Positions 42,911 through 51,833 of a stretch of 64,000 nt of DNA are shown piece by piece. The position numbers and the translations under genes are program-made. This DNA comes from Achromobacter sp. UMC46 (GTDB lineage Bacteria > Pseudomonadota > Gammaproteobacteria > Burkholderiales > Burkholderiaceae_B), in the NCBI RefSeq assembly GCF_014170335.1, contig NZ_LZZS01000026.1:124001-188000 (forward strand). The letters are read 5' to 3'. Position 1 is the stretch's first letter, and each line of letters starts with the position of its first letter. Below the pieces are notes generated by a model, which did not search any database, was not told the DNA's origin, and worked only from the letters and a program-made list of their open reading frames with translations.

Positions 42911-43294
42911 CTAGCCGCCACGAAAGACCGCTTCCATATTGTTGCCGTCGGGATCCAGCACAAACGCGGCGTAGTAGCCCGGCGGATAGCCTTTGGATGG
43001 ATCGCGCAGCCCGGGTGCGCCGTTATCGGTTCCGCCCGCTGCCATCGCGGCAGCATGGAAGGCGTCCACTTCCGCATGGTTCTTCGCCGCGAACGCGGTG
43101 TGCTGCTGCACACCGTGCGGATGAAACTTGTCGATCCAGAAAATCGGATAGTCGACGCCATAGCCGATGGCATCGGTTCCCTCGCCGACAGGAATCTGCA
43201 TGATGCGGCGCAGGCCAAGAGCCCCCAAGACCGAGTCGTAGAACTTGGCGGAGCGAGCGACATCGGCCACGCCGATACCCGTATGGTCAATCAT
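42911..43294 (-). CDS. VOC-fold (glyoxalase/bleomycin-resistance-like) protein
   Basis: A 127-residue vicinal-oxygen-chelate protein. It opens MIDHTGIGVADVARSAKFYDSVLGALGLRR, with the metal His in DHTGIG, and closes with YYAAFVLDPDGNNMEAVFRG, carrying the final Glu ligand. It is probably a lyase or binding protein for a small molecule; substrate unknown. GC is higher than in the neighbouring accessory genes, so it may mark the return to resident sequence. Confidence 0.9.
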   Translation of the reverse strand: MIDHTGIGVADVARSAKFYDSVLGALGLRRIMQIPVGEGTDAIGYGVDYPIFWIDKFHPHGVQQHTAFAAKNHAEVDAFHAAAMAAGGTDNGAPGLRDPSKGYPPGYYAAFVLDPDGNNMEAVFRGG

Positions 43295-43359
43295 GGGAAC
43301 CTCCCGGAGGGTTCAAGGACTTGCGACCATTACAGTTCACACATGCGGGATTGTCCATT

Positions 43360-43599
43360 TCACAGCCGCTCCTCCCTGATGACGGCCGTAAGAAAATGAC
43401 CGTTTCCAACATGTGGCGATGGATGGGACGCCTGGCGTTGCTCGGCATATGCCTTGAGCGACTGCATCGTTCGAGGAAGCCCTTCCAGATGGGCTTGTTT
43501 GGTATCGGGATCCCACAGGTGCCATCGATCGACCTCGCTCCAGATGTGGTCGACGACCATAGGCGGGACTGCGATGCGGACGCGCGCTTCGATGTGCAT
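43360..43599 (-). pseudogene. SRPBCC (polyketide-cyclase-like) remnant with internal deletion
   Basis: The first 35 residues (MHIEARVRIAVPPMVVDHIWSEVDRWHLWDPDTKQAHLEG) are a good start of an SRPBCC / START-like domain. They run straight into LPRTMQSLKAYAEQRQ, which looks like the normal C-terminal helix of the same fold. About 90 central residues are missing, so only 79 residues remain and the ligand pocket cannot form. The deletion kept the frame. Confidence 0.6.
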
Positions 43600-43778
43600 G
43601 AGTGGGGCGATTATCAATCGGCAGCAATCATAGACTGACGATCCGGCACGCCGCCCAACTGGGCGCGGTTGACCGCTACCCTCATGGATGCGGAGCGCCG
43701 GTAATCCGGTATACAACTACAATTTTGAAGATGGCCACTGTCGCCTGACACCAGCCCCCGTTGAAAGGCAGAATCCAC

Positions 43779-44057
43779 ATGAGCGTTGAACTGGATAAAC
43801 AGGCCCGAGCCACTGCCATCGCATCGATTCAGCGGTATTTCGATGAGCACATGGAGGAACCCATCGGCAATATCGCTGCGGGCGCGTTGCTAGGGTTTTT
43901 TCTGGAGGAAATCGGGCCGACGGTCTATAACCAGGCCGTCGCGGATGTGCAAGAGCGGTTGCAGGTGCGCATCTCCGAACTGGACCTTGAGGTCCGCGAA
44001 GACGAGTTCGCCTACTGGCGCAAGTATTCGCAAGAGGGGAGCAAGCGGAAAAAGTAG
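43779..44057 (+). CDS. DUF2164 family protein
   Basis: A 92-residue DUF2164 protein, a short conserved cytoplasmic family of unknown role. The hallmark stretches are IQRYFDEHMEEPIGNIAAGALLGFFLEEIGPTVYNQAVADVQERLQVR and ELDLEVREDEFAYW. It is complete. It is followed by a bidirectional terminator that it shares with tRNA-Leu(GAG). Confidence 0.88.
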   Translation: MSVELDKQARATAIASIQRYFDEHMEEPIGNIAAGALLGFFLEEIGPTVYNQAVADVQERLQVRISELDLEVREDEFAYWRKYSQEGSKRKK

Positions 44058-44113
44058 CGCGCGCGGGTCATTCGATCAAAGCGTCATCCGCTCTCTCCGC
44101 CCAGCCCGCAAAG

Positions 44114-44152
44114 CAAAAAGCCCGCTGAAACTTTACGTTTCAGCGGGCTTTT
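44114..44152. terminator. Bidirectional rho-independent terminator of DUF2164 gene and tRNA-Leu
   Basis: A perfect 17-bp stem (44114-44130 with 44136-44152), A-run on one side and T-run on the other, with the 5-base loop TTTAC. It serves the DUF2164 gene on plus and the tRNA on minus. Confidence 0.9.
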
Positions 44153-44165
44153 TACGAGGAATTCT

Positions 44166-44250
44166 TGGTGCCGACGGCGAGACTCGAACTCGCACAGCTT
44201 TCGCCACTACCCCCTCAAGATAGCGTGTCTACCAATTTCACCACGTCGGC
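44166..44250 (-). tRNA. tRNA-Leu (anticodon GAG)
   Basis: Read on minus, the acceptor arms GCCGACG and CGTCGGC-ACCA close an 85-nt molecule with encoded CCA. The D-arm is TGGTGAAATTGGTAGACACG. The anticodon loop TTGAGGG has anticodon GAG, between stem strands CTATC and GGTAG. There is a long variable arm, and the T-arm is GAGTTCGAGTCTC. A class II tRNA with these identity features is tRNA-Leu. It lies just downstream of secG, a conserved position in Burkholderiales. Confidence 0.97.
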
Positions 44251-44390
44251 ATTCACCAATTTCCCGGCGTCGCCATAGGCACTGCCAGAAAGTCGAGCAT
44301 TCTAGCACGAATTGAACGGATGACGGAAGCGACCCCAAATCGCACGGACTCCACCGCCATCCGCCCTTGCCTCACACCCGCCACCCGGCA

Positions 44391-44419
44391 AAGAAAAAGG
44401 CCGGCAAACGCCGGCCTTT
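44391..44419 (-). terminator. Rho-independent terminator of secG
   Basis: On minus, the stem AAAGGCCGGC / GCCGGCCTTT (44396-44405 with 44410-44419), loop AAAC, is followed by a T-rich run. It starts 20 bases after the secG stop. Confidence 0.85.
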
Positions 44420-44438
44420 CTTCTCTTCCTGCCCGAAC

Positions 44439-44912
44439 TTACTTGGCAGGCGTTTCAGCCGGCTTTTCGCCCGTAGCCGGAGCAGCGGGAGCGGGAGTCG
44501 CCGGAACCGACGGCACCGACGCGTCAGGCTTGGCCGGGGCGGCAGGCGCTGCCGGCACCGAGCCAGGAACCGACGAACCGCCAGCGGCGGGCGCGGCACC
44601 CGGCACTTGGGGCACGGAGCGGTCGGACGGGAAGCTCTGCATCACGCCGGAGTCCACGGCCGGGCCGTTGGTGCCCTTGTGGCTGACGTAGGCCAGGCCG
44701 GCGGTCGACGCGAAGAAGACCACGGCGGCCCACTTGGTGGCGCGCGACAGGAAGTTGGCGGCGCCGGTGGCACCGAACAGGCTGCCGGACGAACCGCTAC
44801 CGAAAGCGGAACCCATGTCGGCGCCCTTGCCCTGCTGCAGCAGGACCAGAACGATGATAGCCAGCGCCGAAAAGACTTGGACGGCCAGCAGAAGTTTAAG
44901 CATCAAGGGCAT
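44439..44912 (-). CDS. secG: Preprotein translocase subunit SecG
   Basis: A 157-residue SecG, the small accessory subunit of the SecYEG protein-export channel in the inner membrane. Two transmembrane helices are visible (about residues 4-24 and 56-75), joined by the conserved QQGKGADMGSAFGSGSSGSLFGATGAANFLSRAT. The C-terminal tail of about 70 residues is rich in Pro, Ala and Ser, as is usual in betaproteobacterial SecG. It follows tpiA by 21 bases and ends at a terminator before tRNA-Leu. Confidence 0.97.
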   Translation of the reverse strand: MPLMLKLLLAVQVFSALAIIVLVLLQQGKGADMGSAFGSGSSGSLFGATGAANFLSRATKWAAVVFFASTAGLAYVSHKGTNGPAVDSGVMQSFPSDRSVPQVPGAAPAAGGSSVPGSVPAAPAAPAKPDASVPSVPATPAPAAPATGEKPAETPAK

Positions 44913-44933
44913 TACAGACTCCGGAACGGAAAC

Positions 44934-45680
44934 TTAGATGGCGGCAATACGCAAAAATTCTTCAGCCACAAGCGACGCGCCGCCGACCAGGGCTCCGTCG
45001 ATATCAGTCATGGCGAACAAACTGGCGGCGTTGGCAGCTTTGACGCTACCGCCGTACAAAACCTGCACCTGCGCCGCGCCCAGCGCGCGCAAGGCGGCGC
45101 GGATGGCGGCGTGGACTTCCTGCGCCTGCTCGGGGCTGGCGGTGCGGCCAGTGCCGATGGCCCAGACGGGCTCGTAGGCCAGGACCATGCGCGACACGGC
45201 CTCTGCACCCAGCGCCAGCACGGGCTTCAACTGGCGTTCGATGACGGCCAGGGTGTTGCCGGCTTCGCGGTCGGCCAGCGACTCGCCCACGCAGACCACG
45301 GGGGTCAGGCCGGCGGCCAGCGCGGCTTGCGCCTTGGCGGCCACGATTTCGTCGGTCTCACCGTGCAGCACGCGGCGCTCGGAGTGGCCGGCCAACGCCC
45401 AGCGGCAGCCGAATTCTTTCAGCATCGCACCGGCGACTTCGCCGGTGTAGGCACCCTTTTCGTGCGCGCTGACATCTTGCGCGCCCCAGGACACGTTGCT
45501 TCCGGTCAGGGCCGAACCGGCTTGCGCCAGGTAGGGAAACGGAACACAGATGCCGATGTCGCAGTGGCTCGCGGCATCCGCGGCGCGCAACTCGGTCAGC
45601 AACGCGGCGTTCTCGGCCAGGTTGCCGTGCATCTTCCAGTTGCCCAGCACGAGGCGGGCGCGGTTTTCGACTGAAGTCAT
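44934..45680 (-). CDS. tpiA: Triose-phosphate isomerase
   Basis: A complete 248-residue TIM-barrel enzyme interconverting dihydroxyacetone phosphate and glyceraldehyde 3-phosphate in glycolysis and gluconeogenesis. The active-site residues are all visible: NWKM (Lys), GHSERR (His), VLAYEPVWAIGTG (Glu) and the phosphate loop YGGSVKAAN with GALVGGASL. It lies in the typical order quinone oxidoreductase - tpiA - secG. Confidence 0.98.
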   Translation of the reverse strand: MTSVENRARLVLGNWKMHGNLAENAALLTELRAADAASHCDIGICVPFPYLAQAGSALTGSNVSWGAQDVSAHEKGAYTGEVAGAMLKEFGCRWALAGHSERRVLHGETDEIVAAKAQAALAAGLTPVVCVGESLADREAGNTLAVIERQLKPVLALGAEAVSRMVLAYEPVWAIGTGRTASPEQAQEVHAAIRAALRALGAAQVQVLYGGSVKAANAASLFAMTDIDGALVGGASLVAEEFLRIAAI

Positions 45681-45810
45681 GGCGCAATTGTCAGAGAGGG
45701 TGAGTCCCGGGGGATGACGCGACCGCCCACGGGCCTGCCTGGAAAAAATTCCAGGCGAAACCCGAGATTGTATCCTGTTGCGCGGCGATACGCCGAACGC
45801 CGCGCGTTTC

Positions 45811-46788
45811 TTACATTGTCAGGATGATTTTGCCGATATTTTCGCCGCCTTCCATCATGGCGTGGGCCTTGGAGGCCTCGGCCAGCGGGAACGTGGCGTG
45901 CACGATCGGCTTGATGGCCCCTTTTTCCAGCAAGGGCCATGCCTGTTCGCGCAGGGCGCGCGCGATGGCGCCCTTGAAGTCGATCGACCGGGGACGCAGG
46001 GTGGACCCCGTGATGGTCAGGCGGCGGCGCATGACCTGGGACGTGTCCACATCGGCGCGCGAGCCGCCCAGTTGGGCGATGATGACGATGCGGCCGTCGT
46101 CGGCCAGGCATTGCATGTCGCGCGCGATGTAGTCGCCCGCCACCATGTCCAGGATGACGTCGACGCCGCGCCCGCTGGTGGCGTCCATGACTTCCTTCAC
46201 GAAGTCCTGCGTCTTGTAGTTGATGCCCTTTTCGGCGCCCAGCGCTTCGACGGCGCGGGCGCGGTCGTCGCTGCCGACCGTCGCGTAGACCTTGTTGCCC
46301 ATCGCGCGGGCCAGCTGGATCGCCGTGGTGCCGATGCCGCTGGCGCCGCCGTGCACCAGCAGGATCTCGCCTTCGGACAGGCGGCCGCGGTCGAACACGT
46401 TGCTCCAGACGGTGAAATAGGTTTCCGGCAGGCCGGCCGCTTCGATGTCGGACAAGCCCTTGGGGATGGGCAGGCATTGCGCCACGGGCGCGACACAGTA
46501 TTCGGCGTAACCGCCGCCCGCGACCAGCGCGCAGACCTTGTCGCCCACGGCGAAGCCGCTGCCGGCCACGTCGCCGCCCACGATTTCGCCGGCCACTTCC
46601 AGGCCCGGCAGGTCGGAGACGCCGCGCGGAGGCGCGTAGTTGCCCTTGCGCTGGAACACGTCGGGGCGGTTGATGCCCGCGGCGCTGACTTTGATCAAGA
46701 CTTCACCCGCGCCGGCTTCGGGCGTGGGGCGTTCTACGGGGACCAGAACCTCGGGGCCGCCGGGGCGGGAGATTTCTACAGCGTGCAT
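45811..46788 (-). CDS. NAD(P)H quinone oxidoreductase (zinc-free MDR family, PIG3-like)
   Basis: A 325-residue medium-chain dehydrogenase/reductase of the quinone oxidoreductase type. It has the N-terminal GroES-like fold (PDVFQRKGNYAPPRGVSDLPGLEVAGEIVG) and a Rossmann motif LLVHGGASGIGTTAIQLARAMG. The zinc-binding Cys and His of alcohol dehydrogenases are absent, as expected. It reduces quinones with NADPH. AGGAGGC precedes the ATG at 46788; upstream in-frame codons cross tRNA-Ser and were excluded. It is followed by tpiA and secG on the same strand. Confidence 0.93.
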   Translation of the reverse strand: MHAVEISRPGGPEVLVPVERPTPEAGAGEVLIKVSAAGINRPDVFQRKGNYAPPRGVSDLPGLEVAGEIVGGDVAGSGFAVGDKVCALVAGGGYAEYCVAPVAQCLPIPKGLSDIEAAGLPETYFTVWSNVFDRGRLSEGEILLVHGGASGIGTTAIQLARAMGNKVYATVGSDDRARAVEALGAEKGINYKTQDFVKEVMDATSGRGVDVILDMVAGDYIARDMQCLADDGRIVIIAQLGGSRADVDTSQVMRRRLTITGSTLRPRSIDFKGAIARALREQAWPLLEKGAIKPIVHATFPLAEASKAHAMMEGGENIGKIILTM

Positions 46789-46939
46789 CGCGTGCCTCCT
46801 TTGCAGCAAATGGATTATTATTGCGCCCTTTACGGCATATCGCGCTGCCGTTCGGGCAGAATGTTTGCCTGACGGCCGAATCGCCGATCTGCGCGCGCCA
46901 GTCGACCCGACGCGCCCGCCAGACACATCAGCAGACCCC

Positions 46940-47027
46940 GGAAGCGTGGCAGAGTGGTCGATTGCACCGGTCTTGAAAACCGGCAACGGGCAACCGTTCG
47001 TGAGTTCGAATCTCACCGCTTCCGCCA
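46940..47027 (+). tRNA. tRNA-Ser (anticodon TGA)
   Basis: An 88-nt class II tRNA. GGAAGCG and CGCTTCC-GCCA form the acceptor stem with encoded CCA. The anticodon loop is CTTGAAA between CCGGT and ACCGG, so the anticodon is TGA. The long variable arm ACGGGCAACCGT and the T-arm GAGTTCGAATCTC support Ser. It is divergent from the quinone oxidoreductase gene. Confidence 0.97.
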
Positions 47028-47211
47028 AATATCCTTTGGCAATCGCAAGGCCCTCGGCCGCCCCAGGCATTTCCCCGGGACGCCGCATACGCGCCGACGC
47101 GCTCTTTCACTCCCCTACCCACCACGACGAACCGTGCCCCCGGCTGCCTGCCCGCAACCGTTTCGGCCCACGGGTGTTCCCTGCTACTGGCGGCACGCCT
47201 TTTTCTATATA

Positions 47212-47230
47212 CTGAATGATACTTATTCTT
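47212..47230. promoter_or_regulatory. Fur box in front of the FecI-type sigma gene
   Basis: The 19 bases match the Fur consensus GATAATGATAATCATTATC at 12 positions. They lie in an AT-rich patch 22-40 bases before the sigma-factor start, in an otherwise GC-rich setting. This position fits iron-dependent repression of the surface-signalling system that follows. Confidence 0.65.
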
Positions 47231-47251
47231 ATTTTTTAAGATCTTCAGTTC

Positions 47252-47767
47252 ATGGGAAAGCACTCCACCCATTCCGCCCTGGCTTCCCTATACGTGAACT
47301 ATCGCCCTTGGCTGGTGGATCGCCTGCGCTTTCGGCTGCGCAATCACGCGGACGCGGAAGATCTTGCGTCCGACACGTTCCTGCAAGCCGCCGTCAGCCG
47401 CGAACCGGTGGCTTCAATCGCCGAACCCAAGGCGTACCTGTCCACTATCGCCCGACGGCTGCTGTTCCATTTCTGGCGGCGCCGCGAACTGGAACAGGCG
47501 TATCTGCAATGGCTGGCCCTGCATGCCGACGACCTGGCGCCGTCGCCCGAAGCCGTAGCGTTGGGCGTGGAAATGCTGATGCGGGTGGATGCCGTGTTGC
47601 ACGGGTTGCCCTCGGCCGTGCGCGCAGTGTTCCTCTACAGCCAGCTGGACGGCTTGGGCTACGAGGAAATCGGCCAGCGCATGGGCCTGTCGGTGCGCAC
47701 GGTGCAGCGGCATATGGCGCAGGCGCTTGAACGTTGCCTGCGCGTGCGCCGCGAGGGGCTCGCATGA
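47252..47767 (+). CDS. FecI-type ECF sigma factor
   Basis: A 171-residue extracytoplasmic-function sigma factor. Region 2 reads LYVNYRPWLVDRLRFRLRNHADAEDLASDTFLQAA and IARRLLFHFWRRRELE. Region 4 is LPSAVRAVFLYSQLDGLGYEEIGQRMGLSVRTVQRHMAQALERC. Followed by a FecR gene with a 4-base ATGA overlap and by a TonB receptor with a signalling domain, it is the sigma factor of an iron-siderophore surface-signalling cascade. A Fur box lies in its promoter. Confidence 0.95.
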   Translation: MGKHSTHSALASLYVNYRPWLVDRLRFRLRNHADAEDLASDTFLQAAVSREPVASIAEPKAYLSTIARRLLFHFWRRRELEQAYLQWLALHADDLAPSPEAVALGVEMLMRVDAVLHGLPSAVRAVFLYSQLDGLGYEEIGQRMGLSVRTVQRHMAQALERCLRVRREGLA

Positions 47768-48720
47768 CGCCCGAGATTGATCGCCAGGCCGTGCAATGGA
47801 TGCTGCGCCTGTCCGCAGGCGACGCCGACGCGGCCGAACAACTTCGGTTCCAGAAGTGGCGGCAAGCGGATCCCGCGCATGCGCAGGCCTGGACCACGCT
47901 GCAGGAAAGCGTGGCCGGGCCGCTCCAAGCGTTACGCGCGCTGGGCGCGGCACACTCGCAGGATTCCGCTGGCGCGGCGCTGCGCGGCATGCTGGTCCGG
48001 GGCCCTTCGCGGCGCCTGTTCCTGGGCAAGACCCTGGCGTTGGCAGGGGTCGCGGCGGGTACCACCTGGGTTGGCGCGCGGCAATGGCAGCAGCGCGCTG
48101 ACCTGACCACCGGCATGGGCGAACGCCGCACGGTTGCGCTGGACGACGGCAGCCAAGTGCACCTGAATGCGGAAAGCCGGATACGGCTGGAATTCACCAA
48201 CGCGGTGCGCCGCGTCCGCTTGCTGCGCGGCGCGTTGATCGCCGCCGTGGCGCCGGACGAAACCCGCCCGTTTGGCGTCAGCACGGATGACGGCACGGTA
48301 TGGGCGCTGGGCACCCGCTACATGGTGCAAAAGGAAAGCGGCCACAGCGTGGCGGCCGTGCTGGAGCATACGGTCCGGGTACGTGCGCGCAACGGGGCGA
48401 CGGAACAGCTGGCGGAGGGGCAGGCGGCAGCCTATGACGCCACGGGCATCCGCCACCTGGACGGCGCGCCGGCTGCGGCGCTGGCGGCCTGGGAAGCGGG
48501 CCGGATCGAGGTGCTGGACGCATCCCTGGAACACGTCGCGTCGGCCTTGCGGCCCTACATGCGGGCCACGCTGCATGTGTCCGATGCGGCGGGCCGGCTG
48601 CGGGTGCAGGGGGTGTTCTCCCTGGATCGGCCGGATGAAGCCTGGGCCGCGCTGGCGGCGACCTTGCCGTTGCGCATCAACCATTACGGCGGCTTGCTGA
48701 CGTGGGTGGACCGGGCCTGA
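47764..48720 (+). CDS. FecR-type sigma regulator
   Basis: A 318-residue single-pass inner-membrane protein. The N-terminal cytoplasmic part is DUF4880-like (DRQAVQWMLRLSAGDADAAEQLRFQKW). One membrane segment is at about 88-105 (LALAGVAAGTTWVGA), followed by the periplasmic FecR domain (GERRTVALDDGSQVHLNAESRI, RLLRGALIAAVAPDE, VWALGTRYMVQKE). It transmits the receptor signal to the sigma factor encoded immediately upstream. Confidence 0.94.
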   Translation: MTPEIDRQAVQWMLRLSAGDADAAEQLRFQKWRQADPAHAQAWTTLQESVAGPLQALRALGAAHSQDSAGAALRGMLVRGPSRRLFLGKTLALAGVAAGTTWVGARQWQQRADLTTGMGERRTVALDDGSQVHLNAESRIRLEFTNAVRRVRLLRGALIAAVAPDETRPFGVSTDDGTVWALGTRYMVQKESGHSVAAVLEHTVRVRARNGATEQLAEGQAAAYDATGIRHLDGAPAAALAAWEAGRIEVLDASLEHVASALRPYMRATLHVSDAAGRLRVQGVFSLDRPDEAWAALAATLPLRINHYGGLLTWVDRA

Positions 48721-48824
48721 TTCCCGGTCCGGCTGGTTTTTTTACAATTTTTCTGTCCGGTTTTTTGGCGTCGATACACCTCTGGGTAGGAATTCGAGAA
48801 ATCAGCAACCCGGAGTTGTACGTC

Positions 48825-51211
48825 ATGCATCCTTTGTATCGGGCCAGCCTAGCGGTGGCCGTCGCCGTGGTCTCCCCCGCCGCCCTTGCGCAACCGACCG
48901 CAACCACCCAGCAATACGAGATCCCCGCCGGACCGCTGGCGGTCGCCCTGAACCGCATCGCGGCGCAGAACAACCGCGTGCTGTCGCTGGACCCCGCCAT
49001 GGTCCGCGATATCAGCGCGCCCGCGCTCAACGGCCACTACACCTTGAACGACGCGCTTGGCCGCGTCACCGCGGGGTCCGGCCTGGAAACGGTGACCCTG
49101 CCCGGCGGCGCGCTGACCTTGCGCCGCGTGCCGCAGTCGGCCGTGACGACGCTGGCGCCGATCAACGTCACCGCCAACACGGAAACGGCCTGGGGCCCGG
49201 TCGCCGGCTACGTGGCCAAGCGCAGCGCCACGGGCACCAAGACGGACACCGCCATCCTGGAGACGCCGCAGTCGATTTCGGTGGTCACCGCCGAGCGCAT
49301 CAGCGCCATTGGCGCCACCACGCTCAAGGACGCGCTGGGCTACACGCCGGGCGTGGCCACGACGACCTATGGCGCCGATTCCCGCTACGACTGGATCGCG
49401 ATCCGCGGCTTCGACGCCTATTCGCCGGGCTACTACCTGGACGGCATGCCGCTGCGCAACAACGGCAACTGGGGCATCTGGCAGACGGAAAACTACGGCG
49501 CGGAGCGGATCGAGATCCTGCGCGGGCCCGCGTCCGTGCTGTATGGGCAGACGGGTCCTGGCGGCCTGGTCAACGTGGTCAGCAAGCGGCCCACCGAAGA
49601 GCCCCTGCATGAATTGCAGGCGCAGTTGGGCGACCATTCTCGGCGCCAGCTGGCGGGCGATCTTTCAGGCCCGGTCGATGAGGACGGCAAGTGGCTGTAC
49701 CGCATCACGGCGATGGGGCTGGATTCCGAGATGCCGGCGCACGGCATCGCCAACGACCGTCTGTACATTGCGCCGTCGTTGACGTGGCGCCCGTCCGCCG
49801 ACACGTCGCTGACGCTGCTGTCGCAATACGGGCGCAAGGACGGCGGCACGTATACGCGGGTGCGTCCGGCCGTGGGATCGCTGGTGCCCACGCCCGTCGG
49901 CACCCATATCCCGACCGATCTTTTCGTAGGCGAACCCGATTACGACAACTTCGATCAGACGCAGTGGATGGTCGGCTACCTGTTCGAACACCGCGTCAGC
50001 GATGCGGTGACGCTGCGCCAGAACGCGCGCTACGGCAAGTTGCGCGTGGACTACGCGGCGGTGCAGTCCCTGGGCTATCTGCCCGTCAACGAGGCCCCGT
50101 CCGACCCGGCCACTACCAGACCCTGCGGCGCAGCGTGTCGGGCAGCAAAGAGAATATTTCCAGCTTCACCGTCGACAACCAGGCGCAGACCGATCTGCGT
50201 TTCGGCGATTGGCAGCACCGGATACTGCTGGGGGTGGATTACCAGCGCACGGCCATCGACCAGGTCAGCTTCAACGGGGGCTACGCGCCGCCGCTATCGA
50301 TCTACGACCCCGTCTATGGCCGCGGCGGCATCCAACGCCCCACGCCCTGGATGGACGCCGACATCACCGTGGCGCAAACCGGCGTGTACCTGCAAGACCA
50401 GATCAAATGGAACGACCGGTGGGTGCTGACGCTAGGCGGCCGGTACGACGACGTGTCGGGCAAGATGCGCAACCGCCAGGACGGCTCCACCACTCGCTTT
50501 CCCGACAACCACTTCAGCAGCCGCGCCGGCCTGGTCTACGTGGATCCGGCCGGCTGGGCGCCGTACCTGAGCTATTCGGAATCGTTCTCTCCCACCGCCA
50601 CTATCGATCCGGTCAGCGGCCAGCCGTTCAAGCCTGAAACCGGCAAGCAATATGAAGCCGGCATGCGCTACCAGCCCGCCGGGAGCACGGACAGCTACAG
50701 CGCTGCAGTCTTCGAACTGCGCCGCAAGAACTACATCACCTACGACAGCCAATCGATGCCCAGCCAGAAGGGCGAAGTGCTGGTGCGCGGCCTGGAACTT
50801 GAAGCCACCTTCCAGCCCATCCCACGCATGAACGTCGTCGCGGCCTACACCTGGACGCCGACGGCCGACGTGGTCGAAAGCAGCAATCCCGCCGAGGTCG
50901 GCAAGCAAGCGACCGCCGTGCCCAAGCACCGCGCCTCACTGTGGCTGGACTACCGGTTCGAGTCCGCCGTCAAGGTCGGGATCGGCGCCCGCTACACGGG
51001 GACGAATTTCGGTGACGGCGAAGGCGCGCCGGCCAAGGTCCCGTCGTTCCTGCTGTTCGACGCGATGATCGGCTACCAGATCAAGAACTGGACGCTGGCG
51101 CTGAACGCCCGCAACCTGACCAACAAGACCTACATCGCCAACTGCGGCTACGGCAACTGCTACTACGGCGACCAGCGCACCGTCGTGGGCACCGCGACGT
51201 ATCGCTGGTAG
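48825..51211 (+). pseudogene. TonB-dependent siderophore receptor with a one-base frameshift
   Basis: A FecA/FpvA-type outer-membrane receptor of about 796 residues if repaired. After the signal peptide (to AALAQ) comes a secretin/TonB N-terminal signalling domain (IPAGPLAVALNRIAAQNNRVLSL), then the plug (TPQSISVVTAERISAIGATTLKDAL, ERIEILRGPASVLYGQTGPGGLVN), then the beta-barrel ending in VVGTATYRW with a terminal aromatic residue. At about 50106-50113 the frame slips by -1: the first frame reads APSDPA and then nonsense, while the barrel continues as HYQTLRRSVSGSKENIS in another frame. One extra C in the local CCCGGCC run restores it. It is either a real inactivation, a phase-variable run, or a sequencing error. 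Confidence 0.85.
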
Positions 51212-51225
51212 GGGGGACGGGCACT

Positions 51226-51248
51226 GCCGGCCCTGCCGCAGGGCCGGC
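51226..51248 (+). terminator. Hairpin after the TonB receptor gene
   Basis: GCCGGCCCTG pairs perfectly with CAGGGCCGGC (51226-51235 with 51239-51248). There is a 3-base loop and no T-run, so it is a stable 3'-end hairpin rather than a classic terminator. Confidence 0.45.
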
Positions 51249-51376
51249 GCTTGATCGGCGTCAGCTGCGGGCGGGCGCGCGCCTTCCGGGGCGCGCGGCG
51301 CAGGCGTAGTATGGAACTGTTGTCCTCGCCCGTGTGGCGGCCGCGACCGCGCCGCCTTCCCCCCTTGGAGGTTGCC

Positions 51377-51814
51377 ATGTACAAGCACATTCTCATCCCC
51401 ATCGACGGATCCAGCCTGGCCAATACCGGCCTGGAGCAAGGACTGGGCCTGGCCCGCGCGCTAGGGGCCAGCGTCACCGTGGTGACGGCCTATGGCAGCT
51501 TTCACATGCCCTCCATGGAAACGGTGCAGCTGGAAGGCGTGCGCAAGACCTATGAACACCAGGCCAAGGAATTGGCCGGCTCCTACCTGACGGAAGCCGC
51601 CGTCCGCGCCAAGGCCATGGGCGTGCCGTGCACGACGGAAATGCGCGAAAGCGACGCGCCATATCAGGTCATCATCGACATCGCCCTGACGCAGGGCTGC
51701 GACCTGATCGCGATGACCTCGCACGGACGCAGCGGCATGGCCGCGCTGCTGCTGGGCAGCCAGACGCAGAAGGTGCTGGCGCACTCCACGGTGCCGGTGC
51801 TGGTGTACCGCTAG
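51377..51814 (+). CDS. Universal stress protein, UspA type
   Basis: A 145-residue single-domain universal stress protein. It opens with MYKHILIPIDGSSLANTGLEQ and ends with the ATP-binding pattern MTSHGRSGMAALLLGSQTQKVLAHSTVPVLV (Gly-x2-Gly-x9-Gly-Ser type), so it probably binds ATP. TTGGAGG lies 6 bases before the ATG. It is a single gene convergent with the HMG-CoA-lyase gene. Confidence 0.93.
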   Translation: MYKHILIPIDGSSLANTGLEQGLGLARALGASVTVVTAYGSFHMPSMETVQLEGVRKTYEHQAKELAGSYLTEAAVRAKAMGVPCTTEMRESDAPYQVIIDIALTQGCDLIAMTSHGRSGMAALLLGSQTQKVLAHSTVPVLVYR

Positions 51815-51833
51815 GCTAGCGTGTGGCGCGGGG

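Noticed and set aside
37190-44152. The two similar hairpins (37190-37228 and 44114-44152) as att-type direct repeats of an island
   Set aside because: They share only a terminator-like CCCGCTGA core that also occurs in other terminators of the window; no tRNA 3' end copy is found beside the left one.
46940-47088. N-terminal extension of the quinone oxidoreductase through the tRNA-Ser gene
   Set aside because: It would require translation of the antisense of a tRNA; the ATG at 46788 with AGGAGGC is the normal family start.
51226-51248. Strong terminator after the TonB receptor
   Set aside because: The hairpin is perfect but lacks a T-run, so it is listed only as a low-confidence 3'-end hairpin.
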